From: Novosphingobium sp. G106
Lineage (GTDB): Bacteria > Pseudomonadota > Alphaproteobacteria > Sphingomonadales > Sphingomonadaceae
Assembly (NCBI RefSeq): GCF_019075875.1
Contig: NZ_JAHOOZ010000001.1
Span: forward strand, 868,001 to 932,000
Length of the DNA: 64,000 bases
Direction: 5' to 3'
Shown: piece after piece, positions 9,183 to 17,698 of the stretch
Numbering within the stretch: the first letter of the stretch is position 1
How the letters are laid out: each line of letters starts with the position of its first letter
Made by a program: the position numbers and the translations under genes
The notes under the pieces: generated by a model
What the model was told of the DNA's origin: nothing
Databases searched by the model: none
Seen by the model: only the letters and a program-made list of their open reading frames with translations

Positions 9183-9247
9183 CCGCTTGCCGGCAGGTGA
9201 ATTGCGGCTAGAGTGCCGGCGAATTTCGTTTCGGGAGAGACAAGCCG

Positions 9248-9535
9248 ATGGCCGCCTACGTCGTATTCATTCGCGAGGGAGAGGTCGTCGACCAGGCCTC
9301 GATGGACGCCTATCTCGGCAGCGGGGCCAGCACGCCGCCGCCGGCGCATCTCAAGGCACTGGCCGTCTATGGCGACATGGAGACGATCGAGGGCGAGGGC
9401 GCCGACGGCATCGTCATCCTCGAATTCCCAGATGTCGCGGCCGCACGCGAATGGTACAACGGCCCGTACAACGAGCGCGCCAAGCTGCGCCAGAAGGCGG
9501 CACCCTATCGCGGGTTCATCGTCGCCGGCCTGTAG
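9248..9535 (+). CDS. DUF1330 family protein (dimeric alpha-beta barrel)
   Basis: A 95-residue protein of the DUF1330/ABM-like fold, seen from 'AAYVVFIREGEVVDQASMDAY' through 'VYGDMETIEGEG' to 'ILEFPDVAAAREWYNG'. Members are small homodimeric ferredoxin-like barrels, usually of unknown function, that often sit beside degradation genes. It starts 65 bp after the second acyl-activating gene, with a GGGAGAG ribosome-binding site, and could be the last gene of that operon. Confidence 0.8.
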   Translation: MAAYVVFIREGEVVDQASMDAYLGSGASTPPPAHLKALAVYGDMETIEGEGADGIVILEFPDVAAAREWYNGPYNERAKLRQKAAPYRGFIVAGL

Positions 9536-9605
9536 AAATTTGTAGAAACACGACATCTGCCAGATTGCCTGGACAGGCACCGGCAAGCAGGAGCACAGTT
9601 CGATC

Positions 9606-10172
9606 ATGACCAGACTCGCACTCGCCGCCGCGCTCCTCGCGCTTGCCATTCCCGCCGCCGCCCAGGCCGAACTCGCCGTCGGCGCGCAGGCGCCCGACTT
9701 TACCGCGCAGAGCGCGATGGCCGGCAAGGTGCAGAGCTTCAACTTGCGCGCCGCGCTACGCCGCGGGCCGGTCGTGCTCTACTTCTTCCCGAAGGCCTTC
9801 ACCCAGGGCTGCACGCTGGAGACCCGCGCTTTCGCCGAGGCGACCCCGCAGTTTGCCGCGGCCCACGCCACGGTGATCGGCATGTCCGCCGACGACCTGC
9901 CGACGTTGCAGCGCTTCTCGACCGAGGAATGCCGCAGCAAGTTCGCGGTCGCCGCAGCGACACCGGCGATCGTCCAGTCCTATGACGTAGCGATGAAGAT
10001 GGATCAGATCCCGGCCGAACGGCGCGCGCAGATGCCGGCGGGGATGACCGGACGAACATCTTATGTAATCGCGCAGAACGGGCGCATCACCATGGTCCAC
10101 TCGAACCTGGATTACCGCGACCATGTCCGCCTGACGCTCGAAGCGGTCCAGGCGCTCAGCCACAAGCACTGA
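9606..10172 (+). CDS. Secreted peroxiredoxin (AhpC/TSA, BCP/PrxQ-like)
   Basis: A 188-residue thioredoxin-fold peroxiredoxin with an N-terminal signal peptide ending 'PAAAQA' (about residue 21), so it probably acts in the periplasm. The peroxidatic cysteine is C69 in 'FTQGCTLE'. The only other cysteine, C109 in 'TEECRSKF', could be the resolving one. It would reduce H2O2 or organic peroxides with a thiol donor. It reads alone; a hairpin at 10189-10226 separates it from prfB. Confidence 0.86.
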   Translation: MTRLALAAALLALAIPAAAQAELAVGAQAPDFTAQSAMAGKVQSFNLRAALRRGPVVLYFFPKAFTQGCTLETRAFAEATPQFAAAHATVIGMSADDLPTLQRFSTEECRSKFAVAAATPAIVQSYDVAMKMDQIPAERRAQMPAGMTGRTSYVIAQNGRITMVHSNLDYRDHVRLTLEAVQALSHKH

Positions 10173-10188
10173 CTCGCCCAAGCTTTAC

Positions 10189-10226
10189 AAACTGCGATGC
10201 TCCGCTAAGCGGGCCGCTGCAGTTTT
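10189..10226 (+). terminator. Possible rho-independent terminator after peroxiredoxin gene
   Basis: AAACTGC (10189-10195) pairs with GCAGTTT (10219-10225). Inside it CCGC-taa-GCGG forms a second stem, and the outer stem ends in TTTT. The inner part is interrupted, so strength is uncertain. The prfB start lies only 13 bp beyond. Confidence 0.4.
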
Positions 10227-10238
10227 GGAGTTAGTGCA

Positions 10239-11366
10239 ATGCGTGCCGAAGGGCAGGCTCACATCGATCGCATCGAGGCCGCGCTGGCGCTCGTCCGCAA
10301 GTTTCTGGACTGGGACCGCGCACTGCGCCGGCTCGACGAGCTCAATGCGCGCGTCGAAGATCCCAAGCTCTGGGACAATCCCAAGGACGCCGAGGCGGTC
10401 ATGCGCGAGCGGCGCCGGCTCGAAGCGGCGGTCGGCACGGTCAAGCAGATCGCCCAGGAAATGGCCGACGCGATCGAATTCGTCGAGCTGGGCGAAGCCG
10501 AGGGCGACGACGATACGGTGAACGAGGGGCTGACCAGCCTTGCGGCCCTCGCCGAACGCGCCGATGCGGACAAGATCCAGGCGTTGCTCGCGGGCGAGGC
10601 CGACGCCAACGACGCCTATCTCGAGGTCCACGCCGGCGCTGGCGGTACCGAGAGCCAGGACTGGGCGCAGATGCTCCAGCGCATGTACACGCGCTGGGCC
10701 GAGCGCCACGGCTACAAGGTCGAACTGGTCGACTACCATTCCGGCGAGCAGGCCGGGATCAAGAGCGCGACGCTGCTGATCAAGGGCGAAAACGCCTACG
10801 GCTATGCCAAGACCGAGAGCGGCGTCCACCGCCTCGTCCGCATCAGCCCCTACGACAGCTCGGCGCGGCGCCACACCAGCTTTTCGTCGATCTGGGTCTA
10901 TCCGGTGATCGACGACGACATCGACATCGAGATCAAGGAAAGCGATCTCAAGATCGACACCTACCGCGCTTCGGGTGCGGGCGGCCAGCACGTCAACACG
11001 ACGGATTCGGCGGTGCGTATCACCCACATCCCGACCGGCATCATCGTCGCCAGCCAGAACGACCGCTCGCAGCACAAGAACCGCGCCACCGCGATGGGCA
11101 TGCTGAAAGCGCGCATGTACGAGGCCGAACTCGCCAAGCGCGAGGCCGAGACGATGGGCGAGTACCAGGCCAAGACCGAGATCGGCTGGGGCCACCAGAT
11201 CCGCTCCTACGTCCTCCAGCCGTACCAGCTGGTGAAGGACCTGCGCACCGGCGTCACCTCGACCGCGCCCGACGACGTGCTCGACGGCGCGCTCGATCCG
11301 TTCATGGCCGCGGCCCTGTCGCAGCGCGTGACGGGCGAGAAGGTCACCGTGGAGGACGTGGATTGA
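10239..11366 (+). CDS. prfB: Peptide chain release factor 2
   Basis: A 375-residue class I release factor that reads UGA and UAA stop codons on the ribosome. The peptidyl-transferase motif GGQ is at residues 248-250. The stop-codon recognition tripeptide is 'SPY' at 203-205, where E. coli RF2 has SPF. 'TESGVHRLVRISP' and 'RRHTSFSS' confirm RF2 over RF1. The frame is continuous from ATG 10239, with no in-frame TGA near codon 26, so the self-regulating +1 frameshift of enterobacterial prfB is absent. The next gene overlaps its stop by four bases. Confidence 0.96.
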   Translation: MRAEGQAHIDRIEAALALVRKFLDWDRALRRLDELNARVEDPKLWDNPKDAEAVMRERRRLEAAVGTVKQIAQEMADAIEFVELGEAEGDDDTVNEGLTSLAALAERADADKIQALLAGEADANDAYLEVHAGAGGTESQDWAQMLQRMYTRWAERHGYKVELVDYHSGEQAGIKSATLLIKGENAYGYAKTESGVHRLVRISPYDSSARRHTSFSSIWVYPVIDDDIDIEIKESDLKIDTYRASGAGGQHVNTTDSAVRITHIPTGIIVASQNDRSQHKNRATAMGMLKARMYEAELAKREAETMGEYQAKTEIGWGHQIRSYVLQPYQLVKDLRTGVTSTAPDDVLDGALDPFMAAALSQRVTGEKVTVEDVD

Positions 11367-12124
11367 GCCTGGCGGGGCCGGGATTGAGAACGCGCGCGGC
11401 GCTGTTGCTCGGCCTGGCCCTGCTGGCCGGATGCAACGCGCCCAAGAAGGACGACCAGTCCGACCGGCCGGCGACCTCGCGTGCCTTCCCGCGTGCCGAT
11501 CGCCCGGTGTCGAAGACGGGTTCCACTGCCTTCTCGACCGAAGTCCAGCGCGACAGCGTCAACGAAGCCAAGACGGTGATGGCGCTTGCCGACATCGACA
11601 AGGGCATGACCGTTGCCGACATCGGTGCGGGCGAGGGCTACTACACGGTCCGCCTGGCGCCGCGCGTCGGCAGCAAGGGGCGTGTGCTGGCGCAGGACAT
11701 CGATGCGGCGGCGCTCCGCCGCCTGGGTGACCGCGTCCAGCGCGAGCGGCTCGACAACGTCTCGATCAAGCACGGCGCGCCCGACGATCCCATGCTGCCG
11801 GCGGCGAGCTTCGACCGGATATTCCTCGTCCACATGTACCACGAGGTCGCCGAACCCTATGCCTTCCTCTGGCGGATGCGCCCCGCGCTGCGGCCCGGTG
11901 GGCGGGTCATCGTCGTCGATGTCGACCGCACGACCGACCAGCACGGCATCCCGCCGGCGCTGCTGTTCTGCGAATTCAACGCCGTGGGCTTTCGTTTGAC
12001 GCAATTTATTCGTAAGCCGGAAATGCAGGGCTATTATGCGCAATTCGAGGCTGCGGGCGAACGCCCCGCGCCCGAAGCGATTCGGCCCTGCCGGCAAAGC
12101 GACAAACCCCCGGTGACACGCTAG
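11363..12124 (+). CDS. Lipoprotein SAM-dependent methyltransferase
   Basis: A 253-residue protein with a lipoprotein signal (positive start, hydrophobic stretch, lipobox 'LLAGC' with the lipidated cysteine at 24) followed by a class I methyltransferase fold. The SAM-binding motif is 'VADIGAGEGYYT', with 'DIDAAAL', 'FDRIFLVHMYHE' and 'LRPGGRVIVVDVD' following. The predicted position is periplasmic and membrane-anchored, which is odd for a SAM enzyme but is seen in this family. The start is TTG 11363, overlapping the prfB stop as TTGA, so translation is probably coupled. Substrate unknown. Confidence 0.8.
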   Translation: MSLAGPGLRTRAALLLGLALLAGCNAPKKDDQSDRPATSRAFPRADRPVSKTGSTAFSTEVQRDSVNEAKTVMALADIDKGMTVADIGAGEGYYTVRLAPRVGSKGRVLAQDIDAAALRRLGDRVQRERLDNVSIKHGAPDDPMLPAASFDRIFLVHMYHEVAEPYAFLWRMRPALRPGGRVIVVDVDRTTDQHGIPPALLFCEFNAVGFRLTQFIRKPEMQGYYAQFEAAGERPAPEAIRPCRQSDKPPVTR

Positions 12125-12152
12125 CCGCACGCGATAAGGAAAGTTAATCGCA

Positions 12153-13559
12153 ATGAGTTTCAAGGGTCTGAAGCCGATACTCTATGGCGGACGCGAAGTC
12201 TGGCCACTGATCGAGGGCGGCAAGGGCGTGTCCGCGACCAACCACGCCAGCTCGGGCGCCTGGGCGGCTGCGGGCGGAATCGGCACGGTCAGCGCGGTCA
12301 ATGCCGACAGCTACGATGCCGAAGGCAAGATCATCCCGCAGATCTACAACGCGCTGACCCGCAAGGAACGGCACGAGGAGCTGATCAAGTACGCGATCGA
12401 CGGCGCGGTCGAGCAGGTGAAACGGGCCTACGAGATCGCCGGCGGCAAGGGCGCGATCAACATCAACGTGCTGTGGGAAATGGGCGGCGCGCAGCAGGTG
12501 CTCGAAGGCGTGCTCGAGAAGACCAGGGGCATGGTCGCCGGCGTGACCTGCGGCGCGGGCATGCCCTATCGCCTGTCGGAGATCGCCCAGCGCTTCAACG
12601 TCAACTACCTGCCGATTATCAGCTCCGCCCGCGCTTTCCGCGCGCTGTGGAAGCGTGCCTATCACAAGGTCTCCGAACTGATGGCGGCGGTGGTCTATGA
12701 AGACCCCTGGCTCGCCGGCGGCCATAACGGCCTGTCCAATGCCGAAGACCCGAACAAGCCCGAGGATCCCTATCCCCGCGTCAAGGCGCTGCGCGACACG
12801 ATGCGCGCTGAGGGCGTTTCGGACGACGTGCCGATCATCATGGCCGGCGGCGTCTGGTTCCTGCGCGAGTGGGACCACTGGATCGACAATCCCGAGCTCG
12901 GCTCGATCGCCTTCCAGTTCGGCACGCGTCCGCTGCTGACGCACGAGAGCCCGATTCCGCAGGGCTGGAAGGACGCGCTGCGCGACCTCGAACCCGGCGA
13001 CGTGCTGCTCCACCGCTTCTCGCCCACGGGCTTCTATTCGTCGGCGATCCGCAACCCCTTCCTGCGTAACCTCGAGGCGCGCAGCGAGCGGCAGGTGCCC
13101 TATTCCAAGGTCGAGGCGGGCGAGCACACGGTGCGGCTCGACGTCGGCGTCAAAGGCAAGAACTTCTGGGTCGCGCCCAAGGACCTCGAGCGCGCACGCA
13201 ACTGGGCGGCGCAAGGCTGCACCGAAGGGCTGCGCACCCCCGACGACACGATCATCTTCGTGGGTCCGGCCGAGCGCGACGAGATCCGCCAGGATCAGGC
13301 CGATTGCATGGGCTGCCTGTCGCACTGCGGCTTCTCGGCGTGGAAGGACCACGACGACTACACCACTGGACGCCTTGCCGATCCGCGGAGCTTCTGCATC
13401 CAGAAGACGCTGCAGGACATCGCCCACGGCGGCCCGGTCGACCAGAACTTGGCCTTCGCCGGCCACGCAGCCTACCGCTTCAAGCAGGACCCGTTCTATT
13501 CGAACAACTTCACACCGACCGTGAAGGAACTCGTAGACCGCATTCTGACGGGCGACTGA
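12153..13559 (+). CDS. Nitronate monooxygenase / NAD(P)H-dependent flavin oxidoreductase family protein
   Basis: A 468-residue FMN TIM-barrel protein of the 2-nitropropane-dioxygenase-like superfamily ('VAGVTCGAGMPYRL', 'VNYLPIISSARAFRALWKR', 'VPIIMAGGVWF', 'SIAFQFGTRPLL'). It is longer than typical nitronate monooxygenases (about 320-370). The extra C-terminal part carries a cysteine group 'DCMGCLSHCGF', suggestive of a metal or Fe-S site. This long form is common in alphaproteobacteria and its reaction is not established; related proteins oxidise nitronates or reduce enoyl substrates. It starts 28 bp after the methyltransferase gene with an AGGAAAG ribosome-binding site. Confidence 0.82.
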   Translation: MSFKGLKPILYGGREVWPLIEGGKGVSATNHASSGAWAAAGGIGTVSAVNADSYDAEGKIIPQIYNALTRKERHEELIKYAIDGAVEQVKRAYEIAGGKGAININVLWEMGGAQQVLEGVLEKTRGMVAGVTCGAGMPYRLSEIAQRFNVNYLPIISSARAFRALWKRAYHKVSELMAAVVYEDPWLAGGHNGLSNAEDPNKPEDPYPRVKALRDTMRAEGVSDDVPIIMAGGVWFLREWDHWIDNPELGSIAFQFGTRPLLTHESPIPQGWKDALRDLEPGDVLLHRFSPTGFYSSAIRNPFLRNLEARSERQVPYSKVEAGEHTVRLDVGVKGKNFWVAPKDLERARNWAAQGCTEGLRTPDDTIIFVGPAERDEIRQDQADCMGCLSHCGFSAWKDHDDYTTGRLADPRSFCIQKTLQDIAHGGPVDQNLAFAGHAAYRFKQDPFYSNNFTPTVKELVDRILTGD

Positions 13560-13565
13560 GGCGGT

Positions 13566-13585
13566 TGCAGGCTAGTTGGCCTGCA
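13566..13585 (+). terminator. Weak hairpin after the nitronate-monooxygenase-like gene
   Basis: TGCAGGC and GCCTGCA form a perfect 7-bp stem with a TAGTTG loop, 6 bp after the stop codon. No T tract follows, so termination here would be inefficient. Confidence 0.35.
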
Positions 13586-13615
13586 CCAGAGCATAATCTC
13601 TCTGATTACCGACAC

Positions 13616-13711
13616 TCGTCACCCCGGACCTGATCCGGGGTCCCGCATTTTTGCCTCTCCAACCGCGAGGCAGACAGGCAGCGGGATCCCGGGGCGAGCC
13701 CGGGATGACGA
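13616..13711. repeat. Dispersed palindromic intergenic repeat, type A, copy 1
   Basis: Two outward-facing arms, one beginning TCGTCACCCCGGACC (13616-13646) and one ending CCCGGGATGACGA (13681-13711), form a long imperfect inverted repeat. The same arms recur at 40742-40835 with a different middle. The repeat sits in the convergent gap before msrC and could fold into a cruciform or hairpin. Confidence 0.85.
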
Positions 13712-13740
13712 CAAGTGGTCCGGTTGAAGATGATCGCGCG

Positions 13741-14232
13741 CTAATCGGCCTTTACCAGAATCCGGCCGATTGCTGCGATCAGCGTTTCGAGACCTTGCAC
13801 GTCGTCCGCATCGAAGCGGGCGGGCGAGGGGCTGTCCAGGTCGAGCACGCCGATCAACTGCTCGCCGACGACGATGGGCACGACGATCTCGGACCGCGAG
13901 GCGGCGTCGCAGGCGATATGGCCCGGAAAGGCGTGGACATCGGGCACGCACTGGGTGAGCCGCGTCGCCGCGGCCGTTCCACAGACGCCGTTGCCAATGG
14001 GGATGCGGATGCAGGCCGGTTTGCCCTGGAACGGGCCGAGGACCAGTTCGCTGCCGTCATGGCGATAGAAGCCCGCCCAGTTGAGGTCCGGTAACGTTTG
14101 CCAGATGAGCGCCGCGATGTTGGCCATATTGGCCACCGGATCGTGCTCGCCTTCCACCAGGCCTTGAGCGGCGGACACCAGGTCGGCGTACATTTCGGGT
14201 TTGGACGTCGCGTCGATCTTCAGCTCAAACAT
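13741..14232 (-). CDS. msrC: Free methionine-(R)-sulfoxide reductase (GAF domain)
   Basis: A 163-residue single-GAF-domain enzyme that reduces free methionine-R-sulfoxide in the cytoplasm with thioredoxin as donor. The signature 'GPFQGKPACIRIPIGNGVCGTAA' region and 'FPGHIACDAASRSEI' are present. Cysteines C74, C84 and C108 have the spacing of the catalytic set C84/C94/C118 in E. coli fRMsr (YebR). It is convergent with the flavoprotein gene, with a repeat between them. Confidence 0.92.
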   Translation of the reverse strand: MFELKIDATSKPEMYADLVSAAQGLVEGEHDPVANMANIAALIWQTLPDLNWAGFYRHDGSELVLGPFQGKPACIRIPIGNGVCGTAAATRLTQCVPDVHAFPGHIACDAASRSEIVVPIVVGEQLIGVLDLDSPSPARFDADDVQGLETLIAAIGRILVKAD

Positions 14233-14270
14233 CGTCGCTACCTAGGTGCTGCAGGGTTCCGGTTCCAGCC

Positions 14271-15146
14271 CTAGCTGGCCGGCTCTTCCACCTTCTGCAG
14301 CGCATCGTGCAGGTAGAGATCGGTCGGCACCTGCTCCCAGTAACCGAAGTGTGCGATCGTTACGCGCTGCAAAGTCCGCGCCGCATTGCCCGTCGCCGAG
14401 CGGGCGTGCTGGACGGCCAGGTTGTCCCAGATCACCAGGTCACCCTCGCGCCAATGGTGTTCGTAGACGTTGTCCGGCGCGTAGAGATAACCGAACAGAT
14501 CCTCCAGCAGCGCGTCGCTTTCGCCCGGCGCCATTTTCGTGATGCAGGCCGACATGTCGAGATTGACGAAGAGGTAGGGCCGGCAAGTGCCTTCCTGCTT
14601 GCCGACCACCGGATGGACGGTCGCCATGTCACCGGGATCGAGATCGGCGAGTGTCGTGCGGCGGCCGAGCATATGGCCGCGCACGTGCAATGCGTTGAGC
14701 CCTTCGACTTTGGTCTTGAGCGCGCTAGGCAGCCTGTCCCAGGCCCGCAGCGCATTGGCGAAGCGTGTCGCCGCGGCCCCTTCCGCAACTTCGAGCGCAT
14801 GCAGCGAGCCGCCGAGGAACGGCGCGGGCACATAGGGAATGTCGTTGTGGAACAGCAGTTCGGCCTTGCCGAGGAAGCCGCCCTCGACGACGTTCGATAC
14901 CACGTAATTGTCGAGTTCCGTCCGCAGCGCCGGGCCGAACAGGTCGCAGGCCGCCTGTTGCTGTTCGCGGCTGAGCGCTTGCCCGCGGAACAGGATCAGG
15001 CCGTCGCGCCGGTAGATGCGCAGCAGGGCGGCGCGCTGGGCCTCACTGAGTGGGGCGGTGAGATCGAGATCGCATTCCCAACCGAAGGGCGCGCCTGCGA
15101 TCGGCTTGGCACCCGTCAGTTCGTCATCCTCTCGCTCGCTTGCCAT
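14271..15146 (-). CDS. TauD/TfdA family Fe(II)/2-oxoglutarate-dependent dioxygenase (copy 1)
   Basis: A 291-residue member of the TauD/TfdA family, which couples oxidative decarboxylation of 2-oxoglutarate to hydroxylation of a substrate, often an organosulfonate or aryloxy acid that then falls apart. The iron triad is H100 and D102 ('FHNDIPY') with distal H247 ('VQHAR'). The candidate 2-oxoglutarate-binding arginines are R257/R261. It differs clearly from the four dioxygenases at 24-28 kb and lacks their 'RTKLEGEEP' ending. It lies 24 bp downstream of the second MFS gene of the minus-strand pair, with a strong AAGGAGAAGG site, so MFS-MFS-dioxygenase is one operon. Confidence 0.88.
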   Translation of the reverse strand: MASEREDDELTGAKPIAGAPFGWECDLDLTAPLSEAQRAALLRIYRRDGLILFRGQALSREQQQAACDLFGPALRTELDNYVVSNVVEGGFLGKAELLFHNDIPYVPAPFLGGSLHALEVAEGAAATRFANALRAWDRLPSALKTKVEGLNALHVRGHMLGRRTTLADLDPGDMATVHPVVGKQEGTCRPYLFVNLDMSACITKMAPGESDALLEDLFGYLYAPDNVYEHHWREGDLVIWDNLAVQHARSATGNAARTLQRVTIAHFGYWEQVPTDLYLHDALQKVEEPAS

Positions 15147-15170
15147 GGAGCCTTCTCCTTTGGTTGCAGT

Positions 15171-16427
15171 CTACGCCGCGGCGGCGCGTGCTGCAAAGTC
15201 CGGCTTGGGCCGCAGCGCCGCGAACAGCAGCGCGGCGCCGAGGAAGCCGGGGACCGTCGCCCAGATCACCGGGTTGTATGACTTGCTCACGTCGTAGATG
15301 TGGTTGGCGACGAGCGGGCCGATGCCTTGCGCGAGCGTCGTCGTGATCGAGATCACGCCGTAGAACAGTCCGAAGCTGCGCGCGCCCAGGTGCGTGGAGG
15401 TCAGGTAGACGATGGCGTTCATCTTCATTCCGCCGGTCAGGCCGTAGGCGATCACCCCGGCCATCGAGGCCCAGAACACACCCGGCGCCAGCAGGAGCGA
15501 CAGCGGCAGGCCCAGCGAGACGAGCGAGGCGATGATCGCGAGGCGCTGGACGTCGAAGCGATCCATCAGCACGCCGCCGATGAGCCGCCCGATGATGGAG
15601 GCGATGCCCATCGACCCGGCGATGGAGACCGCCTCGACGCGGGTGAGGCCCGTGAAGGTCAGTACGGGGACCAGGTTGAGGATCAGTGCCACCCCGGTCA
15701 TCGCCGCGACCAGCGAGGCGCAGAACAGGATGTAGAGGTTCGCCGAGGCGAAGCCTTCGCGCGGGGTGAGGCCGGCGAGCGACGCCTGGCTGGGCGCGGC
15801 TTCGTCGAGCGCGTGGTCCTCGCTGTGCTGACCCGGCAGCCGGGGCACGAACAGCAGGACCAGCGGCGCGACGACCGCGCACCACATCACCGCCAGCGCC
15901 AGGAAACCGCTGCGCCAGCCGTGGTTCTCGACGAAGTATTCGGCGATGCCGGGCGCCAGCGCCATCGAGATGCCGGTGCCCGAAATGGTGATCGCGATCG
16001 CCATGCCGCGGCCGGCGTGGAAGATCGTCGAGATCGGCGCCATCCACACTGTGGAGGTAAAAGAGCCCGAGATGCCGAAGATCGCCCAGCAGGCCCACCA
16101 GTGCCAGAGCTGGTCGCCGATCAATGACATCGAGGCGATGGCGAGGAACGAGCAGATGACGGTGATGATCCCGCAGGTGCGCGAGCCCCACTTGTCGATC
16201 AGATAGCCGGCGGGCGTGGCCAGGAACAGGCCCATGACCGAGACCACGGCCGGGCCCGAGGAGATTTGCGCGCGAGTCCAGCCGAATTCCTCTTCGAGCG
16301 GCCCGAGCATCACGCCGAACACGGAAGAGAGCAGCGCGGCGAGCGACATGCCCATCGTGGTAGCGGCGACGAGCGGCCAGTACTTTCGCCATTCGCCCAG
16401 GGACGAGCCCGCTTGCATCGTTGCCAT
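15171..16427 (-). CDS. MFS transporter (oxalate/formate-antiporter-like), second of minus-strand pair
   Basis: A 418-residue 12-helix carrier of the monocarboxylate/oxalate-formate-antiporter type. It has the N-terminal 'GEWRKYWPLVAATT', 'LEEEFGWTRAQIS', the loop 'PAGYLIDKWGSR' and a central hydrophilic break near residue 200. It likely moves an organic anion across the inner membrane. Its ATG at 16427 overlaps the stop of the upstream paralogue as TGATG, so the two are translationally coupled. A longer frame running to 17756 is open but is only an out-of-frame extension across the upstream gene. The dioxygenase gene follows after 24 bp. Confidence 0.9.
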   Translation of the reverse strand: MATMQAGSSLGEWRKYWPLVAATTMGMSLAALLSSVFGVMLGPLEEEFGWTRAQISSGPAVVSVMGLFLATPAGYLIDKWGSRTCGIITVICSFLAIASMSLIGDQLWHWWACWAIFGISGSFTSTVWMAPISTIFHAGRGMAIAITISGTGISMALAPGIAEYFVENHGWRSGFLALAVMWCAVVAPLVLLFVPRLPGQHSEDHALDEAAPSQASLAGLTPREGFASANLYILFCASLVAAMTGVALILNLVPVLTFTGLTRVEAVSIAGSMGIASIIGRLIGGVLMDRFDVQRLAIIASLVSLGLPLSLLLAPGVFWASMAGVIAYGLTGGMKMNAIVYLTSTHLGARSFGLFYGVISITTTLAQGIGPLVANHIYDVSKSYNPVIWATVPGFLGAALLFAALRPKPDFAARAAAA

Positions 16428-17698
16428 CAGGCCTGTTGCTCCTGCTTGGTGAAATCGGGGTAGGGCCCGAGCGAAAGGTAGAACAGCGCGGCAATCGCCA
16501 GGAACGGCACGGCGGTCCACATTACCGGGGTATAGGATTTCGTGAGGTCGTAGACGTAGTTGGCGACCAGCGGCCCGAGGCCGACGCCCAGCGCGATCGC
16601 GGTGTTGATCGCGCCGTAGAGCGTGCCGAAAGCCCGCGCGCCGAAGTGGCGGCTGGCGAGATAGGCGACGGCCGGCACCTTGGCACCGCCCATCAGCCCG
16701 TAGATCGCGACCCCGGTCGCGGCGGCCGCGGGCGAGCCGGGCGCGAGCAGCAGCAGCGCGGGCAGGGCGATCGCCCCGGCCGAGGACAGCGCGGCGATCG
16801 TGCCGGCGCTCATCCGGTCCATCAGCCAGCCACCGGCGATCCGGCCGGTGATGGTCGCCACGCCGATCACCCCGGCTACCGCTGCGGCCGTCGCGGGCGT
16901 CAGCCCGGTAAAGCGCAGCACCGGCACGAGATTGAGGATCAGCGCGACCCCCGCCGACATCGAGAGGAAGGCCGCGAGCGCCAGCTTGTAGAACTTGGGC
17001 GAGGCGAAGCCCTCTCGCGCGGTGAGGCCGGGGAGGGGAGCGCTCGGTTCCTGCGTTGCCTGTGTCGCGGCTTTGGGCCTGCCGGCGCCGCGGAAGAACA
17101 GCAGAATCAAGGGCAGCGCCACCGCCGCCCAGATCGCGCCCAGGCCAATATAAGCGCCGCGCCAGCCGTATTCGGCGAGGAGGTGGTTGGCGACGATCGG
17201 CACCAGCGAGGTGCTGATCCCCGACCCGCTCAGGGTAATGGCGACGGCGAGCCCGCGGCCCGTCTGGAACAGGCTGGAGATCGGCGTGAGCCACACCGTG
17301 GGCATGGCCGCTGCCGAAAGGCCGACGACGATCCACAAGCACCACCACTGCCAGAGCTCGCCTGCCACTGCCGACATCATTGCCACGCCCGCGCACATCA
17401 GCGTCGCCGCGACGATCCCGACGAAGCGCGCGCCCAGCCGGTCGATCGCGAGGCCGGCCGCGGTCGCCAGGAAGAACGCCATGAACGAGACGAGCGAGGT
17501 GCCGAGCGAGATCTGCGTCCGGCTCCAGCCGAATTCCTGCTCGAGCGGCTCCATCATTACGCCGAGCGACGACACGCTGACGGCGGAAAGCGAAACGCCC
17601 GCCGCGGCAGCCAAGACGACAGTCCAGTGGGCGCGCCATTCGGCACTCGCCGTGGCGGGTATGGTTTCCGGCAATCGCGTCTCCCTTGTCGATCGCAT
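16427..17698 (-). CDS. MFS transporter (oxalate/formate-antiporter-like), first of minus-strand pair
   Basis: A carrier of about 423 residues, paralogous to the gene after it. It shares 'AEWRAHW', 'LEQEFGWSRTQIS', 'REGFAS', 'GVALILNLVPVL' and a matching end ('GPLVANYVYDLTKSY'). Start choice is open. ATG 17698 is given, but a TTG at 17674 with AAGGGAG six bases before it fits the short N-terminus of its paralogue better, and a TTG at 17707 is also in frame. It is the first gene of the MFS-MFS-TauD operon, divergent from the TonB receptor at 18088. Confidence 0.88.
   Translation of the reverse strand: MRSTRETRLPETIPATASAEWRAHWTVVLAAAAGVSLSAVSVSSLGVMMEPLEQEFGWSRTQISLGTSLVSFMAFFLATAAGLAIDRLGARFVGIVAATLMCAGVAMMSAVAGELWQWWCLWIVVGLSAAAMPTVWLTPISSLFQTGRGLAVAITLSGSGISTSLVPIVANHLLAEYGWRGAYIGLGAIWAAVALPLILLFFRGAGRPKAATQATQEPSAPLPGLTAREGFASPKFYKLALAAFLSMSAGVALILNLVPVLRFTGLTPATAAAVAGVIGVATITGRIAGGWLMDRMSAGTIAALSSAGAIALPALLLLAPGSPAAAATGVAIYGLMGGAKVPAVAYLASRHFGARAFGTLYGAINTAIALGVGLGPLVANYVYDLTKSYTPVMWTAVPFLAIAALFYLSLGPYPDFTKQEQQA

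Noticed and set aside
10239..10330. Programmed frameshift in prfB
   Set aside because: No in-frame UGA near codon 26; the frame is continuous.
12153..13559. Membership of the nitronate-monooxygenase-like gene in the oxygenase system
   Set aside because: It follows core genes (prfB, methyltransferase) and is separated from the accessory block by msrC and a repeat; no shared control is visible.
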